Below are positions 1 through 10,628 of a DNA stretch of 64,000 bases, in pieces. A program made the translations under genes and the position numbers. Within the stretch, counting starts at the first letter, position 1. Each line of letters opens with the position of its first letter. The DNA is from Vibrio mexicanus (lineage in GTDB: Bacteria; Pseudomonadota; Gammaproteobacteria; Enterobacterales; Vibrionaceae), in the NCBI RefSeq assembly GCF_001012815.1, contig NZ_JYJP01000026.1:62001-126000 (forward strand), read 5' to 3'. The notes below the pieces were generated by a model. It had not been told where the DNA came from. It did no database searches and was given only the letters and a program-made list of their open reading frames with translations.

Positions 1-349
1 TAGTCAATTCGTTGGCTAGGAGCTTGATCCCTTATGGCTTGGATCCACAGCGCATTTCTCCCTCAAAAGGAGTAGGGAGATGTCTCAATGTTGTGAAAAT
101 GTTGTATCTTTAACTAGGTGGTTACCTAATTAATTCTTCACAACTGTTAATATATTTACACATATTTTTTCATCCGAACACATCTCTGGATGAGCTCAAA
201 AAAGTGTTGAATATTAAAGGTTGTAGGCAAGTATTCGATTGAATGGAGTGGAAGGTTTGGTCTAACATTCCGCAGTAGAAATAACAAAAAAAGTCGCGCC
301 GAGCAGAGTGACGTGTGGCTCAATTACTAGATACAAAATAGGCAAATGT
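1..349. other. Region upstream of torECA, no gene seen
   Basis: No convincing reading frame is visible here. A 7-bp inverted repeat (57-63 with 74-80, 10-nt loop) lacks a T-run, so it is a weak terminator candidate for a gene left of the window. A 6-bp inverted repeat (170-175 with 188-193) lies further right. The stretch should hold the tor promoter because torE begins at 350. Confidence 0.5.
144..153 (+). promoter_or_regulatory. Possible TorR box
   Basis: The decamer CTGTTAATAT matches the enterobacterial TorR box CTGTTCATAT at nine of ten positions and lies about 200 bp ahead of torE. In E. coli several such boxes occur in direct repeat. Only one good match is seen here, so binding is an inference. 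Confidence 0.3.
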
Positions 350-526
350 ATGAGTGATGTTAACAAAATTGAGAGCAGCGAAAAACGCTCGATGGAGTGG
401 AAGTCTTTCTTCTTTATTGCTGTCGTTCTTTTTCCCGTGCTGAGTGTGGCGGTCGTAGGCGGCTATGGATTCATTGTTTGGATGCTACAAGTCTTCGTCT
501 TTGGTCCTCCGGGTATGCATGGTTAA
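350..526 (+). CDS. torE: TorE-type small membrane protein
   Basis: This encodes a 58-residue protein with a charged N-terminus and one membrane helix (about residues 18-50), ending in a short Gly/Pro-rich tail. It resembles the NapE/TorE family of small proteins found at the head of nitrate or TMAO reductase operons, whose exact role is not settled. The ATG at 350 is preferred over an in-frame upstream codon because it gives the family length and has a short AGGC seven bases upstream. torC follows after about 50 bp on the same strand, so the gene probably shares its transcript. Confidence 0.75.
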   Translation: MSDVNKIESSEKRSMEWKSFFFIAVVLFPVLSVAVVGGYGFIVWMLQVFVFGPPGMHG

Positions 527-578
527 TCCCACCTAAGCAAAACACGCACTTTATTTAAACGGTTTAAGAGAACAAATC

Positions 579-1759
579 ATGAAATCACTGATTGTTAAAA
601 TGTGGCGCACAATGACGCGTCCTGCTGTCCATATCAGCTTGGTGTGCTGACTATGGGTGGCTTTATCGCGGGTGTTATTTTCTGGGGTGGCTTTAACACT
701 GCGTTAGAAGTAACCAACACAGAAGAATTCTGTATCAGCTGTCATACCATGCGTGAGAACGTATACGTTGAACTGCAAGAAACTCCGCACTGGAAGAACA
801 GCTCAGGTGTTCGTGCAACGTGTCCTGATTGTCACGTTCCACATAACTGGACAGATAAGATCGCTCGTAAGATGCAGGCTTCAAAAGAAGTGTTCGCTCA
901 AGTCTTTGGCGATCTTGATACACCAGAGAAATTTGAAGCTCGTCGTCTAGAGCTTGCTCGTCATGAGTGGGACCGTTTCTCTGCAAATGGCTCGCTAGAG
1001 TGTAAAAACTGTCACGCTTATGAGTCGATGGACTTCGAGCAAATGTCTCCAACTGCTCGTATTCAAATGAAGCAAGCGGCGGAACGTGACCAAAGCTGTG
1101 TTGACTGTCACAAAGGTATTGCCCACCATCTTCCACAAGATATGGAAGCGGCAAGCGGTATTGTTGGCGAGCTAGAACAAGTGGCTAACAGCACTCGCTA
1201 CTCAAATGGTAATGACGTTATTTCTATCCGTCACCTTCCACTGTACACAGACGCAACTGCAGAAACTGAAGCGGGTCTACTAAGCCCAGCAAGTAAAGTG
1301 CAGATTGTTTCTGAGCGTGGCGACATGATGGAAATTCAAATTGACGGCTGGCGTAAAGCAAAAGGCTTTGGTCGTGTAATTCAAGAAGATTTCGGTTTGA
1401 ACATTTCTACTGCGATTCTTACTCGTGAAGTGTCACAAAGTGACGTTATCACTGTAGGCGAGAAGAAAGAAGATGAGTTGACAGGTCTTCCGTGGGAAGA
1501 AGTTAGCCTATCACTGTGGATGAAGAAAGAGTCAATGGTGCCAAGCTTCGATCCAATTTGGAACGCAGCTGGTCAGGCTTACACCACTAACTGTTCTACG
1601 TGTCACTCACAGCCGGATGAAGCGCACTTCAGTGCTAACGGTTGGGTAGGTATGCTAGATGGCATGATCGCATTCGTAAACTTCGACACAGATACAGAAG
1701 CATTGGTTCTTAAGTATCTACAGAAGCACTCATCAGATTTTTCTGACGGCCATCACTAA
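579..1759 (+). CDS. torC: TorC pentaheme c-type cytochrome (frameshifted)
   Basis: TorC is a membrane-anchored cytochrome that passes electrons from menaquinol to periplasmic TorA. After correction it has 393 residues. An N-terminal anchor of the NapC/NirT type is followed by four CxxCH haem sites near residues 52, 82, 142 and 174, and a fifth (CSTCH) near 339 in the C-terminal domain that separates TorC from NapC. The start at 579 has AAGAG upstream. The frame breaks at 641-642, where GG stands for an expected GGG, so the first 21 codons lie in another frame. All functional motifs are intact, which points to a missing base in the sequence rather than a dead gene. torA starts 23 bp downstream. 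Confidence 0.9.
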
Positions 1760-1782
1760 TAGACGTCAATTGGAGTAACACA

Positions 1783-4245
1783 ATGGCAATTACTAGAAGA
1801 AGTTTTCTAAAAGGTGTCGCAACAACAAGTGCGGTATCTGTTATTGGTCCAAGCCTTTTGGCGTCGGCTTCTGCATCGGCTGCAGAAACAGAAGGCACTT
1901 GGAAAGTATCGGGTTCACACTGGGGCGCATTCCGCGCTCGAGTGTACGCAGGTAAAGTTCAAGAGATTAAACCTTTAGAACTCGATAAACACCCAACTGA
2001 GATGTTGAAAGGCATCAAAGGTATTATCTACAGCCCATCGCGCGTTCGTTACCCTATGGTTCGCCTAGATTGGCTTAAGAAACACAAGTACAGCGCAGAT
2101 ACACGTGGTAACAACCGTTTCATCCGCGTGACTTGGGATGAAGCGCTTGACCTGTTCTATCGTGAACTAGAGCGTGTACAGAAAGACTACGGTCCTTGGG
2201 CACTGCACACTGGTCAAACAGGTTGGCGTCAAACAGGTCAGTTCCACAGCTGTACTAACCATATGATGCGTGCAATGGCTCTTCATGGTAACTCGGTTAA
2301 GAAGATTGGTGACTACTCGACTGGTGCGGGTCAAACCATCATGCCTTACGTACTGGGTTCTACAGAAGTTTACGCGCAGGGCACATCTTGGGAGCTGATC
2401 CTAGAGAACAGTGACAACATCATCCTTTGGGGTAACGATCCAGTTAAAAACCTTCAGGTTGGCTGGACATGTGAAACTCACGAATCATTTGAGTACCTTG
2501 AGCAGCTGAAAGAAAAAGTTGCGAACAAAGAGATCAATGTTGTTTCGGTTGACCCGGTTAAGAACAAAACTGGCCGCTTCCTAAACAACGAACAGTTCTA
2601 CATTCACCCACATACGGATGTTCCGTTTATGTTGGGCGTTGCGCACGTACTGTACAACGAGAACCTTTACGACAAAGAGTTCATCGATACGTACTGTCTT
2701 GGCTTTGAACAGTTCATCCAATACGTTCAGGGTGAAACCAAAGACAAAGTTGAGAAAACGCCAGAGTGGGCAGCAGAAATCTGTGGCGCAAGCGCGGATT
2801 CTATTCGTAAGTTTGCCAAGATGTTGGTTAACGGCCGTACTCAAATCCTTGTTGGTTGGAGTATTCAGCGTCAAGAGCACGGTGAGCAGCCTTACTGGAT
2901 GTGTGCGGTTCTTGCAGCAATGGTGGGTCAAATTGGTCTTCCAGGCGGTGGTATCTCTTATGGTCACCACTACTCAGGTATCGGTGTTTCTTCAACTGGT
3001 TTTGGTGCGCCGGGTTCATTCCCACTAAACATCGACCAAGGTCAGAAGCCTAAGTACGACAACAATGACTTCAATGGCTACAGCCGAGTTATTCCTGTTG
3101 CGCGTTGGGTAGATTCCCTTCTAGAACCGGGTAAGAAGATCAAAGCCAACGGTTCTACTGTGACACTACCAGATATCAAGATGATGGTATTCAGTGGCAA
3201 CAACCCATGGCACCACCATCAAGATCGCAACAAAATGCGTAAAGCATTTAAGAGCCTGCAAACAGTAGTGGCTATCGATTTTGCGTGGACGGCAACATGT
3301 CGTCACTCTGATATCGTGCTTCCGGCATGTACTCAGTGGGAGCGTAACGATATTGATGGTTACGGCGCATACTCTGGCCGTGGTTTGATCGCGATGCATA
3401 AGCTAGTCGACCCGCTATTCCAGTCTAAGACTGATTTCGAAATCATGTCTGAACTGACACGTCGTTGGGATCGCTTTGATGACTACACTCGTGGTATGGG
3501 TGAGATGGAATGGGTTCGCTCGCTTTATGATGAATGTAAAGCGGCTAACAGTGCGAACTTTGAGATGCCAGAATTTGATGAATTCTGGGAAAAAGGCTTC
3601 TTAGACTTCGGTAAAGGTAAGCCTTGGACTCGTCACGCTTCATTCCGTGAAGATCCAGAGATCAACGCACTAGGTACGCCTTCTGGCTTTATCGAAATCA
3701 CGAGCCGTACAATCGGCAATATGGGTTACGAGCACTGTCAAGAACACCCAATGTGGTTTGAAAAATCAGAGCGTTCACACGGTGGCCCTGGTTCTGACAA
3801 ACACCCGTACTGGTTGCAATCTTGTCACCCAGACAAGCGTCTTCACTCGCAAATGTGTGAATCTGAAGAGTTCCGCGCGACATACGCAGTGCAAGGTCGT
3901 GAGCCAATCTACATGAACCCTGAGGATGCTAAGAAGAAAGGCATTAAAGACGGTGATGTAGTTCGCGTGTTCAACGACCGTGGCCAGCTTCTTGCGGGTG
4001 CGGTATTGATGGACAGCTATGCACCAGGTGTTGTACGTATCGAAGAAGGTGCTTGGTATGGCCCGATGAACGAGAAAGTAGGCTCTTTGGATACTTACGG
4101 CGATCCAAATACACTGACTCAGGATATTCCTTCGTCTGAACTGGCTCAAGCAACGTCAGCAAACACCTGTTTGGTTGATTTTGAGAAGTTCACAGGCGAG
4201 CTTCCTCCGGTTACGTCATTCGGCGGGCCAATCGAAGTTTCTTAA
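1783..4245 (+). CDS. torA: Trimethylamine-N-oxide reductase, catalytic subunit
   Basis: TorA is a periplasmic molybdenum (bis-MGD) enzyme that reduces TMAO to trimethylamine as terminal anaerobic oxidase. It has 820 residues, normal for vibrio TorA. The N-terminus carries a twin-arginine signal (RRSFLKG, Arg at 5-6) with likely cleavage after the Ala/Ser-rich stretch near residue 33. A Ser near residue 202 in the QGTSWE segment is the probable molybdenum ligand of the DMSO/TMAO reductase family. It is the last gene of torE-torC-torA and ends at a strong hairpin. The dedicated chaperone TorD is not encoded directly downstream, unlike the E. coli torCAD order. Confidence 0.95.
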   Translation: MAITRRSFLKGVATTSAVSVIGPSLLASASASAAETEGTWKVSGSHWGAFRARVYAGKVQEIKPLELDKHPTEMLKGIKGIIYSPSRVRYPMVRLDWLKKHKYSADTRGNNRFIRVTWDEALDLFYRELERVQKDYGPWALHTGQTGWRQTGQFHSCTNHMMRAMALHGNSVKKIGDYSTGAGQTIMPYVLGSTEVYAQGTSWELILENSDNIILWGNDPVKNLQVGWTCETHESFEYLEQLKEKVANKEINVVSVDPVKNKTGRFLNNEQFYIHPHTDVPFMLGVAHVLYNENLYDKEFIDTYCLGFEQFIQYVQGETKDKVEKTPEWAAEICGASADSIRKFAKMLVNGRTQILVGWSIQRQEHGEQPYWMCAVLAAMVGQIGLPGGGISYGHHYSGIGVSSTGFGAPGSFPLNIDQGQKPKYDNNDFNGYSRVIPVARWVDSLLEPGKKIKANGSTVTLPDIKMMVFSGNNPWHHHQDRNKMRKAFKSLQTVVAIDFAWTATCRHSDIVLPACTQWERNDIDGYGAYSGRGLIAMHKLVDPLFQSKTDFEIMSELTRRWDRFDDYTRGMGEMEWVRSLYDECKAANSANFEMPEFDEFWEKGFLDFGKGKPWTRHASFREDPEINALGTPSGFIEITSRTIGNMGYEHCQEHPMWFEKSERSHGGPGSDKHPYWLQSCHPDKRLHSQMCESEEFRATYAVQGREPIYMNPEDAKKKGIKDGDVVRVFNDRGQLLAGAVLMDSYAPGVVRIEEGAWYGPMNEKVGSLDTYGDPNTLTQDIPSSELAQATSANTCLVDFEKFTGELPPVTSFGGPIEVS

Positions 4246-4270
4246 TTTCGATAAGCGGTAGAAAATAGTG

Positions 4271-4303
4271 AAAGCCAGCTGATTACCAGCTGGCTTTTTT
4301 GTA
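4271..4303 (+). terminator. Rho-independent terminator after torA
   Basis: A hairpin with stem AGCCAGCT/AGCTGGCT is followed by six T residues. The A-run on the left also lets it serve the convergent sulfotransferase gene. Confidence 0.9.
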
Positions 4304-4323
4304 TCTAAAATCCTTTCAACTTG

Positions 4324-5217
4324 CTAGTTCGAGCCGCAATAGCGAAGAACTTGCTCTCTGATGGAGGTTAGCTTCTCGGAGTTTTTATTTTGATCTCTCA
4401 CGCGGCAATTATGAACCTTGGCATCAACCACTTCGCAATTTGGCAACTGACAAAAGGCCAAGATCCTATTGGTAACGGCTCTTGGGTTCGCAACGAAGTC
4501 CTCGTAACTAACCGTTAGCACCTGATTACCGAATTTCGACAGTTCTCTTTCATTTGATTCAAGCACTTTACTGAGTTGAAAAGCGGTACTGGCAATACCA
4601 TCGTCCTTGATTGAATTGAACTCGCGTTGTTCTGCGCTTGAGTATGCCCCATGCCACCATAGTTCATGTCTGCCTTGTGCTTGCCAAAAGGGCACATTGA
4701 GTAATGAGTTGACTGTAGCAGTCGGATCGCGAACCACATTTACGAACAGGGCATCTGGGAAGATACTATGCAGATACTCGGCACGTGCAGGCCCAGTGAA
4801 CTTCATCGCCAGACGCTGCTTGCCTTGGCGAGAGACACGCTTGGCCAGTGTTTCACGAATATTCTCTTTCTCGGATGAGCTGGCGCGCTGATGAAGCAGA
4901 AATCCTCGGCTGAAATCAATGTCTTCCCGGGTAATACTCTGCCAAAAACTCCACGCTTCGGCAGGGCGAGGGATATAGTTGTTCATGAATTTGGTTTTAT
5001 TGAGTTGGCCTTTTTCACCATCCAAACGCCAAAATCGATTTTGAGACAATCGGGTTAACCATGCGGTAGAAGCAACCGAAGGCATCCATTCCAAATAGTT
5101 GTCTGGCCATCCTAGATGGTTGTGGCTCAATACAAACTCTGAAATGATGGTTGAACCTGAACGGCCAGGGCCAACGAAAATTATCGGTTTTATCAGTACT
5201 TTGTCGTAATCAATCAT
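4324..5217 (-). CDS. PAPS-dependent sulfotransferase family protein
   Basis: This 297-residue protein begins with a P-loop-like GPGRSGST motif (about residues 17-24), the 5'-phosphosulfate-binding loop of sulfotransferases. The RDPTATVNSLL segment in the middle resembles the 3'-phosphate-binding region. Such enzymes move sulfate from PAPS to a hydroxyl or amine on a glycan, lipid or small molecule; the acceptor cannot be read from the sequence. There is no signal peptide, so it is likely cytoplasmic. The start has AGGAG eight bases upstream. It converges on torA and is divergent from the alpha-galactosidase gene, with no partner sulfation genes visible. Confidence 0.8.
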   Translation of the reverse strand: MIDYDKVLIKPIIFVGPGRSGSTIISEFVLSHNHLGWPDNYLEWMPSVASTAWLTRLSQNRFWRLDGEKGQLNKTKFMNNYIPRPAEAWSFWQSITREDIDFSRGFLLHQRASSSEKENIRETLAKRVSRQGKQRLAMKFTGPARAEYLHSIFPDALFVNVVRDPTATVNSLLNVPFWQAQGRHELWWHGAYSSAEQREFNSIKDDGIASTAFQLSKVLESNERELSKFGNQVLTVSYEDFVANPRAVTNRILAFCQLPNCEVVDAKVHNCRVRDQNKNSEKLTSIREQVLRYCGSN

Positions 5218-5451
5218 GTTAATGCTCCTAATCGTCTAACCAACTGATTTTGATAGGAGCAATATTAATGCCCGAAAAAATAGGCAAATAAGTCAGTGCG
5301 TTATAACTTTATAGAGAGGAATTTGCAGTTTGATTCCTATTTTGAAACCTAACTTTAAGGTTTCGTGATAGCCGTAACTTTATGATTCAAGATCTCGTAA
5401 GACAATGGAGTTATTACACAAAGGATGGCATCAGGCGTTACTAGGAGTCCT

Positions 5452-7190
5452 ATGACCTACGTGATACAACTCGATCTTCATCGAGAAATCGAAACCATTA
5501 ACTCTGACATTAATGTGCATCGAAAAGGCCAAGAGCTGCAGTTTAAATATGCGGGTTTGTCTAATGATCCGCTCTCAGAACGATACACTCTTTTTACGAC
5601 TAAGTTTAACTTCGAATCGAGTGCTGTTCTGTTGGGAGATGGTTTTCAAATGCTAGCCCAAACAACAGGGACGGCTGAAAACCCAGAAGATGTCGGCCGT
5701 TGTCCTGATGATAGCGCGAGCTACCGTATTTATTCGTCGCAGGAGCCAAAGCGCTATTACAACTACTTGGTTGTTGAGGAACCAGAAGGTTACACACTGT
5801 TTGGCTTTTCCAGTTGCCATCGCTTTGCGGGCTATTTCGATATTGTGGAAGAAGACGATGGGCTTTATCTGCATGCCAATATTGATGGCGAAGATACAAG
5901 GCCACAAGATTGGGACAGCAATGATTTAGAATCTGTCCTCGTTGTGACGGGAGAAACGCTGTCTGAAGTCTACCGAGAGTATTCCCATTATCTCAAGTTG
6001 AACCATCCTCCAAGGCTAAACGTGACAGGAGCAACACCTGTAGGTTGGTGTTCGTGGTATGCCTACTATGCAGATGTAACTAGAACTCAGGTAGAGCAGA
6101 ACCTGCAATTGATGACTGATGATTTGGACGATCTTGAGTACGTGTTGATTGATGATGGCTATCAGGCTTTATGGGGGATTGGCTGGATCCGTCAGATAAG
6201 TTCGCTGGCGGTGTCAAATCGCTTATTGAAGACATCATCTGCCGAGGCAAAAAGCCAGCGATTTGGATAGCGCCATTCATCGCCCAGAGAGAGTCAAAAG
6301 TATTCAGGCAAAATCCTGATTGGTTTATCAAGAATGATCGCGGCCAGCCAATGACCGCAGATGAAGTCACTTACGGAGGCTGGCGCTGCACACCTTGGTA
6401 CTTGTTGGATACCAGTCATCCAGAAGTGATTGAACACCTCACCGAGACTGTTCGTACAATGCGAGAGGAGTGGGGTGTAGAGCTATTCAAAATGGATGCA
6501 AACTACTGGGGCGCCTTGAAAGGCAAACGCTATCAAAGAGGGATTACAGGCATAGAAGCCTACCGACTGGGATTGAAAGCGATTGCTGAAGGTGCAGGAG
6601 ATGCGTTCCTGCTGGGATGCAATTCGCCTATGTGGCCGTCTCTTGGATTAGTGGATGGTATGCGAGTCTCTGACGATGTAGAGCGTCATCCTCACCGTTT
6701 TGCTCAAATCGCAAAGGAAACCTTCTATCGAAGCTGGCAGCACTTGAGTTTGTGGCAGATTGACCCTGATTGCGCCACGTTTGTTTCTCTGCCAAACCAA
6801 ACCACCAATCGAGAAGCGTACGATTTTCATAGAACCGCTTTGTTAGCGTCAAGCGGACTATTGCTGTCAGGTGATCCGTTACCTGACTTGACGATGTTGG
6901 CAAGAAGCAACTTGGCAAAGCTGATGCTGCGTGGAAGACGCTGCCAACAAGCGGCCAGATTCAGCTCACTCTCAATGACTCATGGCCAAGTAAAGTTAAC
7001 AGACAAGAATGATCTTCATTGCGTGTTTAACTACTTTGGTGATGAACAAGAAATCACCTTGCGCTCGGATAGGCCCGTCCATTGGTATGACTATTGGACT
7101 GGTCAGAAGTTGTCCGATGATGCTTCAACAGTGATGACAGTAAAACTGGCGGAAGGGCTAACAAGTCGAGCGGTATTAACCGCACCATAA
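5452..7190 (+). CDS. Alpha-galactosidase, GH36-like (frameshifted)
   Basis: This is a glycoside hydrolase of the family 36 / clan D type that should release terminal alpha-galactose from oligosaccharides. Corrected length is 579 residues, without a signal peptide. Hallmarks are the IDDGYQ strand, the nucleophile Asp in FKMDANYWG and the acid/base Asp in RVSDDVERH. The start at 5452 is chosen because AGGAG lies just upstream; an in-frame ATG at 5425 lacks one. The frame breaks at 6168-6171, where one T is missing between DDGYQA and MGDWLDPSDKF; both sides then join smoothly. No transporter or regulator for galactosides is adjacent, and the exact substrate is unknown. Confidence 0.8.
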
Positions 7191-7643
7191 ATGGGGCTGT
7201 TATGGTGTTTTTTCCCTTGTGCTAGTTGGCTTACATCGAAATTTGTTGGTCGTTGGTTTAGTGATATACCCAAGTGACTTCAAGAGGCAGGATTCAGAGC
7301 GTTATCACGGGTTCAAGTTCAAGGCAAATGGCGCAGCGAAATAACGGGTTCTTTCCAAGTCATTTAACGTAGAAATTGAGCCAGTGATACGCTCCCAAAG
7401 GGCGAGTTTGCCTAGCTCACACACTTTGTTAACGATTCTTAATTTAGAACCACTAGATTGTCGAATCGTTGCCGCGTTTGTAAACTAGGCAATTCTCGCT
7501 GAACCACGCATCTTGAGGTTACTTGGGTATCGGTCTAGCCAAGTCAGATTAGGATGACAAATTCTAAAAATCAGGTAAAGTAACGCCTTTGTGAGCAAAC
7601 CTGCCTAGAAATAGGCCAATAACAGACTTGAATAGGAAGAAAG
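7191..7643. other. Intergenic region holding a mobile-element-like repeat
   Basis: No gene is seen in these 453 bases. Most is taken up by the 265-bp element at 7266-7530. The last 110 bases should contain the ppaC promoter. Confidence 0.7.
7266..7530. mobile_element. MITE-like non-coding element with terminal inverted repeats
   Basis: The ends are 23-bp inverted repeats (7266-7288 and 7508-7530) that match at 20 of 23 positions, beginning ATACCCAAGT. Inside are nested inverted repeats: 7402-7415 with 7485-7499, 7431-7438 with 7463-7470, and 7300-7305 with 7341-7346. There is no open frame of note. This is the build of a miniature inverted-repeat element able to fold as RNA or cruciform DNA. 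From memory, similar ends are scattered between genes in vibrios, but only one copy occurs in this window. Confidence 0.65.
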
Positions 7644-8549
7644 ATGATTCTAGTTGTCGGTCATAAGAACCCTGATAGCGATAGTATTTGTAGTGCATTG
7701 GTTGCTACTGAGCTACTAAAAGCTCGTGGTCTTGATGCAATGCCAATCCGCCAAGGCGAAATTAACCGTGAAACTCAGCACATTTTGGAAGTGGCTGGCG
7801 CAGAAACTCCAGAGCTACGTACTTCAGTAGCAGGTGAAAAAATTTGGCTAGTAGATTACTCAGATCTAGCGCAAGCACCTGATGATGTAGCAGAAGCAGA
7901 AATTCTTGGTATTGTTGACCACCACCGTCTTGGTGATGTGATGACAGTAAATCCAATGGAAGCTTGGATCTGGCCTGTTGGTTGTACTAACACTGTTCTA
8001 TTCAACATGTTCAAGATTGAAGGTCACTCAATCTCTCAACAAGTTGCTAAGCTAATGATGTCTGCAATTCTGTCAGACACGGTAGGCTTTGCTTCTCCTA
8101 CTTGTACTCAAAAAGATAAAGATGCAGTTGCAGAGCTAGCTGAAATCGCAGACGTACAAGATGTTGATGCTTTCATCAAAGATCTTCTAATCGCTAAGAC
8201 GAACATCGAAGGCCTTTCTGCTGCTGAGCTAGTGGAAAAAGACCTTAAAGGTTACCCATTCAACGGCCGTGACGTTGTAGTTGGTCAAGTTGAGCTAGCA
8301 ACTCTTGAGCAAGTAGACGGCATGATCGACGCACTTGAGCAAGATCTTGAATCTCGTTGTGAGAAAGACGGTCTAGCATTTGCTGCTGTAATGCTAACAG
8401 ACATCACTACAGCTCAAACTCGCCTTCTTTACAAAGGTGAGTGGGCTGAGAAGCTTGTTCAGCACGAAGTAAATGGTCAGCTAATGATGGAAAATACGCT
8501 TAGCCGTAAGAAGCAAGGTTGGCCTTGGCTTCAAGCTGAGCTAGCGTAA
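7644..8549 (+). CDS. ppaC: Manganese-dependent inorganic pyrophosphatase (family II)
   Basis: PpaC hydrolyses pyrophosphate to two phosphates and so drives biosynthetic reactions. The 301-residue cytoplasmic enzyme shows the DHH-phosphoesterase signatures: GHKNPDSDS near the N-terminus, the DHH triad near residue 90, SDT near 150, and the C-terminal SRKKQ active-site motif that defines family II enzymes. A short AGGAAG lies before the ATG. It is a single gene ended by a strong hairpin. Codon use is highly biased, typical of an abundant protein. Confidence 0.97.
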   Translation: MILVVGHKNPDSDSICSALVATELLKARGLDAMPIRQGEINRETQHILEVAGAETPELRTSVAGEKIWLVDYSDLAQAPDDVAEAEILGIVDHHRLGDVMTVNPMEAWIWPVGCTNTVLFNMFKIEGHSISQQVAKLMMSAILSDTVGFASPTCTQKDKDAVAELAEIADVQDVDAFIKDLLIAKTNIEGLSAAELVEKDLKGYPFNGRDVVVGQVELATLEQVDGMIDALEQDLESRCEKDGLAFAAVMLTDITTAQTRLLYKGEWAEKLVQHEVNGQLMMENTLSRKKQGWPWLQAELA

Positions 8550-8569
8550 TTCGATTAGTTCTATTTCTT

Positions 8570-8602
8570 AAAGCGCCCACTATACTTAGTGGGCGCTTTT
8601 TC
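8570..8602 (+). terminator. Rho-independent terminator after ppaC
   Basis: A stem AAGCGCCCACTA/TAGTGGGCGCTT is followed by a T-rich tract. Confidence 0.9.
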
Positions 8603-8624
8603 TTTTCCTAAAGGGGATACTCAC

Positions 8625-9014
8625 ATGTCAAAGACACTGACAGAAGAGCAGATGACAACGATTAATCGTTACAACGAAGAACAACGTTTTCGCTACTGTT
8701 TAAAAGAGATCGCAGCGAATCGTGAAGTGTGGATTCTGACCGATGAGCATGGCTGCGTGATGCTTAACACCGAAGAAGACGATTGCGTTCCGGTATGGCC
8801 AAATCGCGAGTTTGCAGCTCTATGGGCGACAGGTGAGTGGGAACATTGCCACCCAGAATCGATTTCAGTGAATAAATGGTATAGCCGCTGGACACAAGGC
8901 TTGGAAGATGACGAGCTTTCAGTGGTGGTGTTTCCAAATGAAAATGAAGAGGGTGTCGTTCTCTTCCCAGACGAGTTTGATTTCGAACTGAAGAAACAAG
9001 CTGCGCGCAGATAA
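8625..9014 (+). CDS. DUF2750 family protein
   Basis: This encodes a 129-residue acidic, soluble protein rich in Trp and Glu, of the DUF2750 type. Function is unknown. The ATG at 8625 is preferred because AAGGGG sits upstream; an earlier in-frame codon lies inside the ppaC terminator. It may be expressed by read-through from ppaC, but the strong terminator between them suggests its own signals. Confidence 0.7.
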   Translation: MSKTLTEEQMTTINRYNEEQRFRYCLKEIAANREVWILTDEHGCVMLNTEEDDCVPVWPNREFAALWATGEWEHCHPESISVNKWYSRWTQGLEDDELSVVVFPNENEEGVVLFPDEFDFELKKQAARR

Positions 9015-9030
9015 ACCCTAGAAGGGTTTA
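9012..9030. terminator. Possible shared hairpin between convergent genes
   Basis: A 7-bp inverted repeat TAAACCC/GGGTTTA lies at the 3' ends of the DUF2750 and DUF2927 genes. There is no long T-run, so termination is uncertain. Confidence 0.35.
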
Positions 9031-9047
9031 AAGACTAGGCTAAGTGT

Positions 9048-9826
9048 TTAATAGCCAATGTATTGATATAAAGGGGCTGCTTTCGCTTGCGAGGCAGCCT
9101 TTGTTAATACGCCATTTTCTTCGTACCGCTTAATGAGTCGACGAAGTTTTGTTTCAATCTCTTTCCGGTTCATACCCGATTCTAACTCTGGCTCATAAAG
9201 CAGTGAAAGCAACACGACATCCAATGGCGAGAGTAAATCTTCCGGACTGGAATCGTTAAAAATGGATGGAAAGACGGATTCAGAGTCGTTAGGCAATCCC
9301 ATCACTTGAGTTATCTCTTCCACGATACAAGCTAAGAGTTTGCCGTGTTGCCTTGCTTGGTCAACAGGAATAACGATGTAGGCTTCTACAATCTCATAGG
9401 TGCTGGGGCGAGCTTTGATATTGGCATTGCAAATAGCGCCGTGAAGATGCTCAGCGCCCTCAGGGCCAGCCAACCTTTCTACGTCTTCACGCCAGCGGTT
9501 CTCTTGGGTAAACACCCAAATAACATTGGCTTCTTCACGGCTTTTTGCGTAGGAAATAGGGTGCTTGGTAGTGTCGGATAAATGCTCAAGATGCATTTTA
9601 GACAGTTCGGTATGTAGCTCCTCATCGGGCACGTAGTGCTCAAACCAAACCTTAATTGCTGGCGCCATTTTAACAGTGGTTGGTAGTTATCTTGGTATTC
9701 GTTCTTTAGCGCAACTTCGATGAACGAGTCGAACACGAAGTCTGGATCTAACCAAGTCTGTTGGCTTGGGCGAGAGAGTGCTTCCGATGTAAACAGGCAA
9801 ATTGCAATCAAGGTGAGCACTCTCAT
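9048..9826 (-). CDS. Secreted DUF2927 family protein (frameshifted)
   Basis: The corrected product has about 259 residues: a cleavable signal peptide (hydrophobic residues 4-17, cleavage near SEALS) followed by a DUF2927-like domain. That family has a metal-protease-like look but no proven activity; the zinc-type HExxH motif is not seen. The frame breaks around 9655-9668, where one base is missing after the segment NYQPLLK; the signal peptide and the main domain are in different frames. It lies 16 bp downstream of sapF on the same strand, so it may be cotranscribed with the sap operon. Confidence 0.6.
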
Positions 9827-9842
9827 CAGAAAATCCTATACC

Positions 9843-10628
9843 TTATCGGTGGCTTGGTGCTTTGTTGAAATGGCTTTCCACCATGCGCTGAGTGATCGGG
9901 TGTTCTGGGCTGCTCAATACTTTTTGAGTATCTCCCGTTTCAACCACTTCCCCTTCATGCATCACCATTACTTTGTCGGTAATGTGCTTAACAATGCCAA
10001 GGTGTTGAGATACATAGATAAAGGACACGCCCATCTCTTCTTGTAACTCCAAAAAGAGGTTGATGATCTGCGAGCGCATCGCCATGTCCAGACCGTTAAG
10101 CGCTTCATCGGCCACTATGATAGAAGGCTGAAGAATAAGCGCTCTCGCCAAGCACACGCGCTGCTTCTGACCCGTTGCAAGCATCTGAGGATAGAAGTAT
10201 GCGTGCTCTGGTAGCAAACCGACTCGAAGCAGAGTGCTTTTCACTCGTTGCATGCGCGCTTCTGGCGGCATGCTGGTGTTTCGTTTTAATGGCCCTTCCA
10301 AAATATGCCCAATCTGAATGCGTGGATTCAGAGAGGTGTTTGGATCTTGGAAAATCATGCGGATCAACTTACAGCGCGTTGAGTAGTCTTTGTGTTCTAA
10401 ACGCTCGCCGTTTACGCGTATTTCACCTGAGGTCGGCTCCACCATACCAGCAAGCATACGAGCAAGTGTCGACTTTCCTGAACCATTTTGACCAATAAAA
10501 CCGATGGTTTGCCCTGCTTCTAGCGAGAAGCTAACTGGCTTAACCGCTTGCTTAATTTTCTTGCGAAATAGGCCGGAGCGATTCACAAAATCTTTAGACA
10601 AGTCATTCACTTCAAGTAAAACACTCAT
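9843..10628 (-). CDS. sapF: SapF peptide/polyamine ABC transporter ATPase
   Basis: SapF is one of the two ATPases of the SapABCDF transporter, linked to antimicrobial-peptide resistance and, in E. coli, to putrescine export. The 261 residues contain Walker A (GQNGSGKST, near 44), a signature region altered to LATGQKQR where LSGGQ is usual, and Walker B (IIVADEAL). The signature change matches what I recall of SapF in enterobacteria. The ATG overlaps the sapD stop by four bases, showing translational coupling. Confidence 0.92.
   Translation of the reverse strand: MSVLLEVNDLSKDFVNRSGLFRKKIKQAVKPVSFSLEAGQTIGFIGQNGSGKSTLARMLAGMVEPTSGEIRVNGERLEHKDYSTRCKLIRMIFQDPNTSLNPRIQIGHILEGPLKRNTSMPPEARMQRVKSTLLRVGLLPEHAYFYPQMLATGQKQRVCLARALILQPSIIVADEALNGLDMAMRSQIINLFLELQEEMGVSFIYVSQHLGIVKHITDKVMVMHEGEVVETGDTQKVLSSPEHPITQRMVESHFNKAPSHR

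Noticed and set aside
735..1154. Long minus-strand frame inside torC
   Set aside because: It is a shadow of a well-supported cytochrome gene and has no ribosome-binding site or family.
5425..5451. Upstream ATG for the alpha-galactosidase gene
   Set aside because: In frame, but it has only a short AAAGG upstream whereas 5452 has AGGAG at a normal distance and gives the expected N-terminus.
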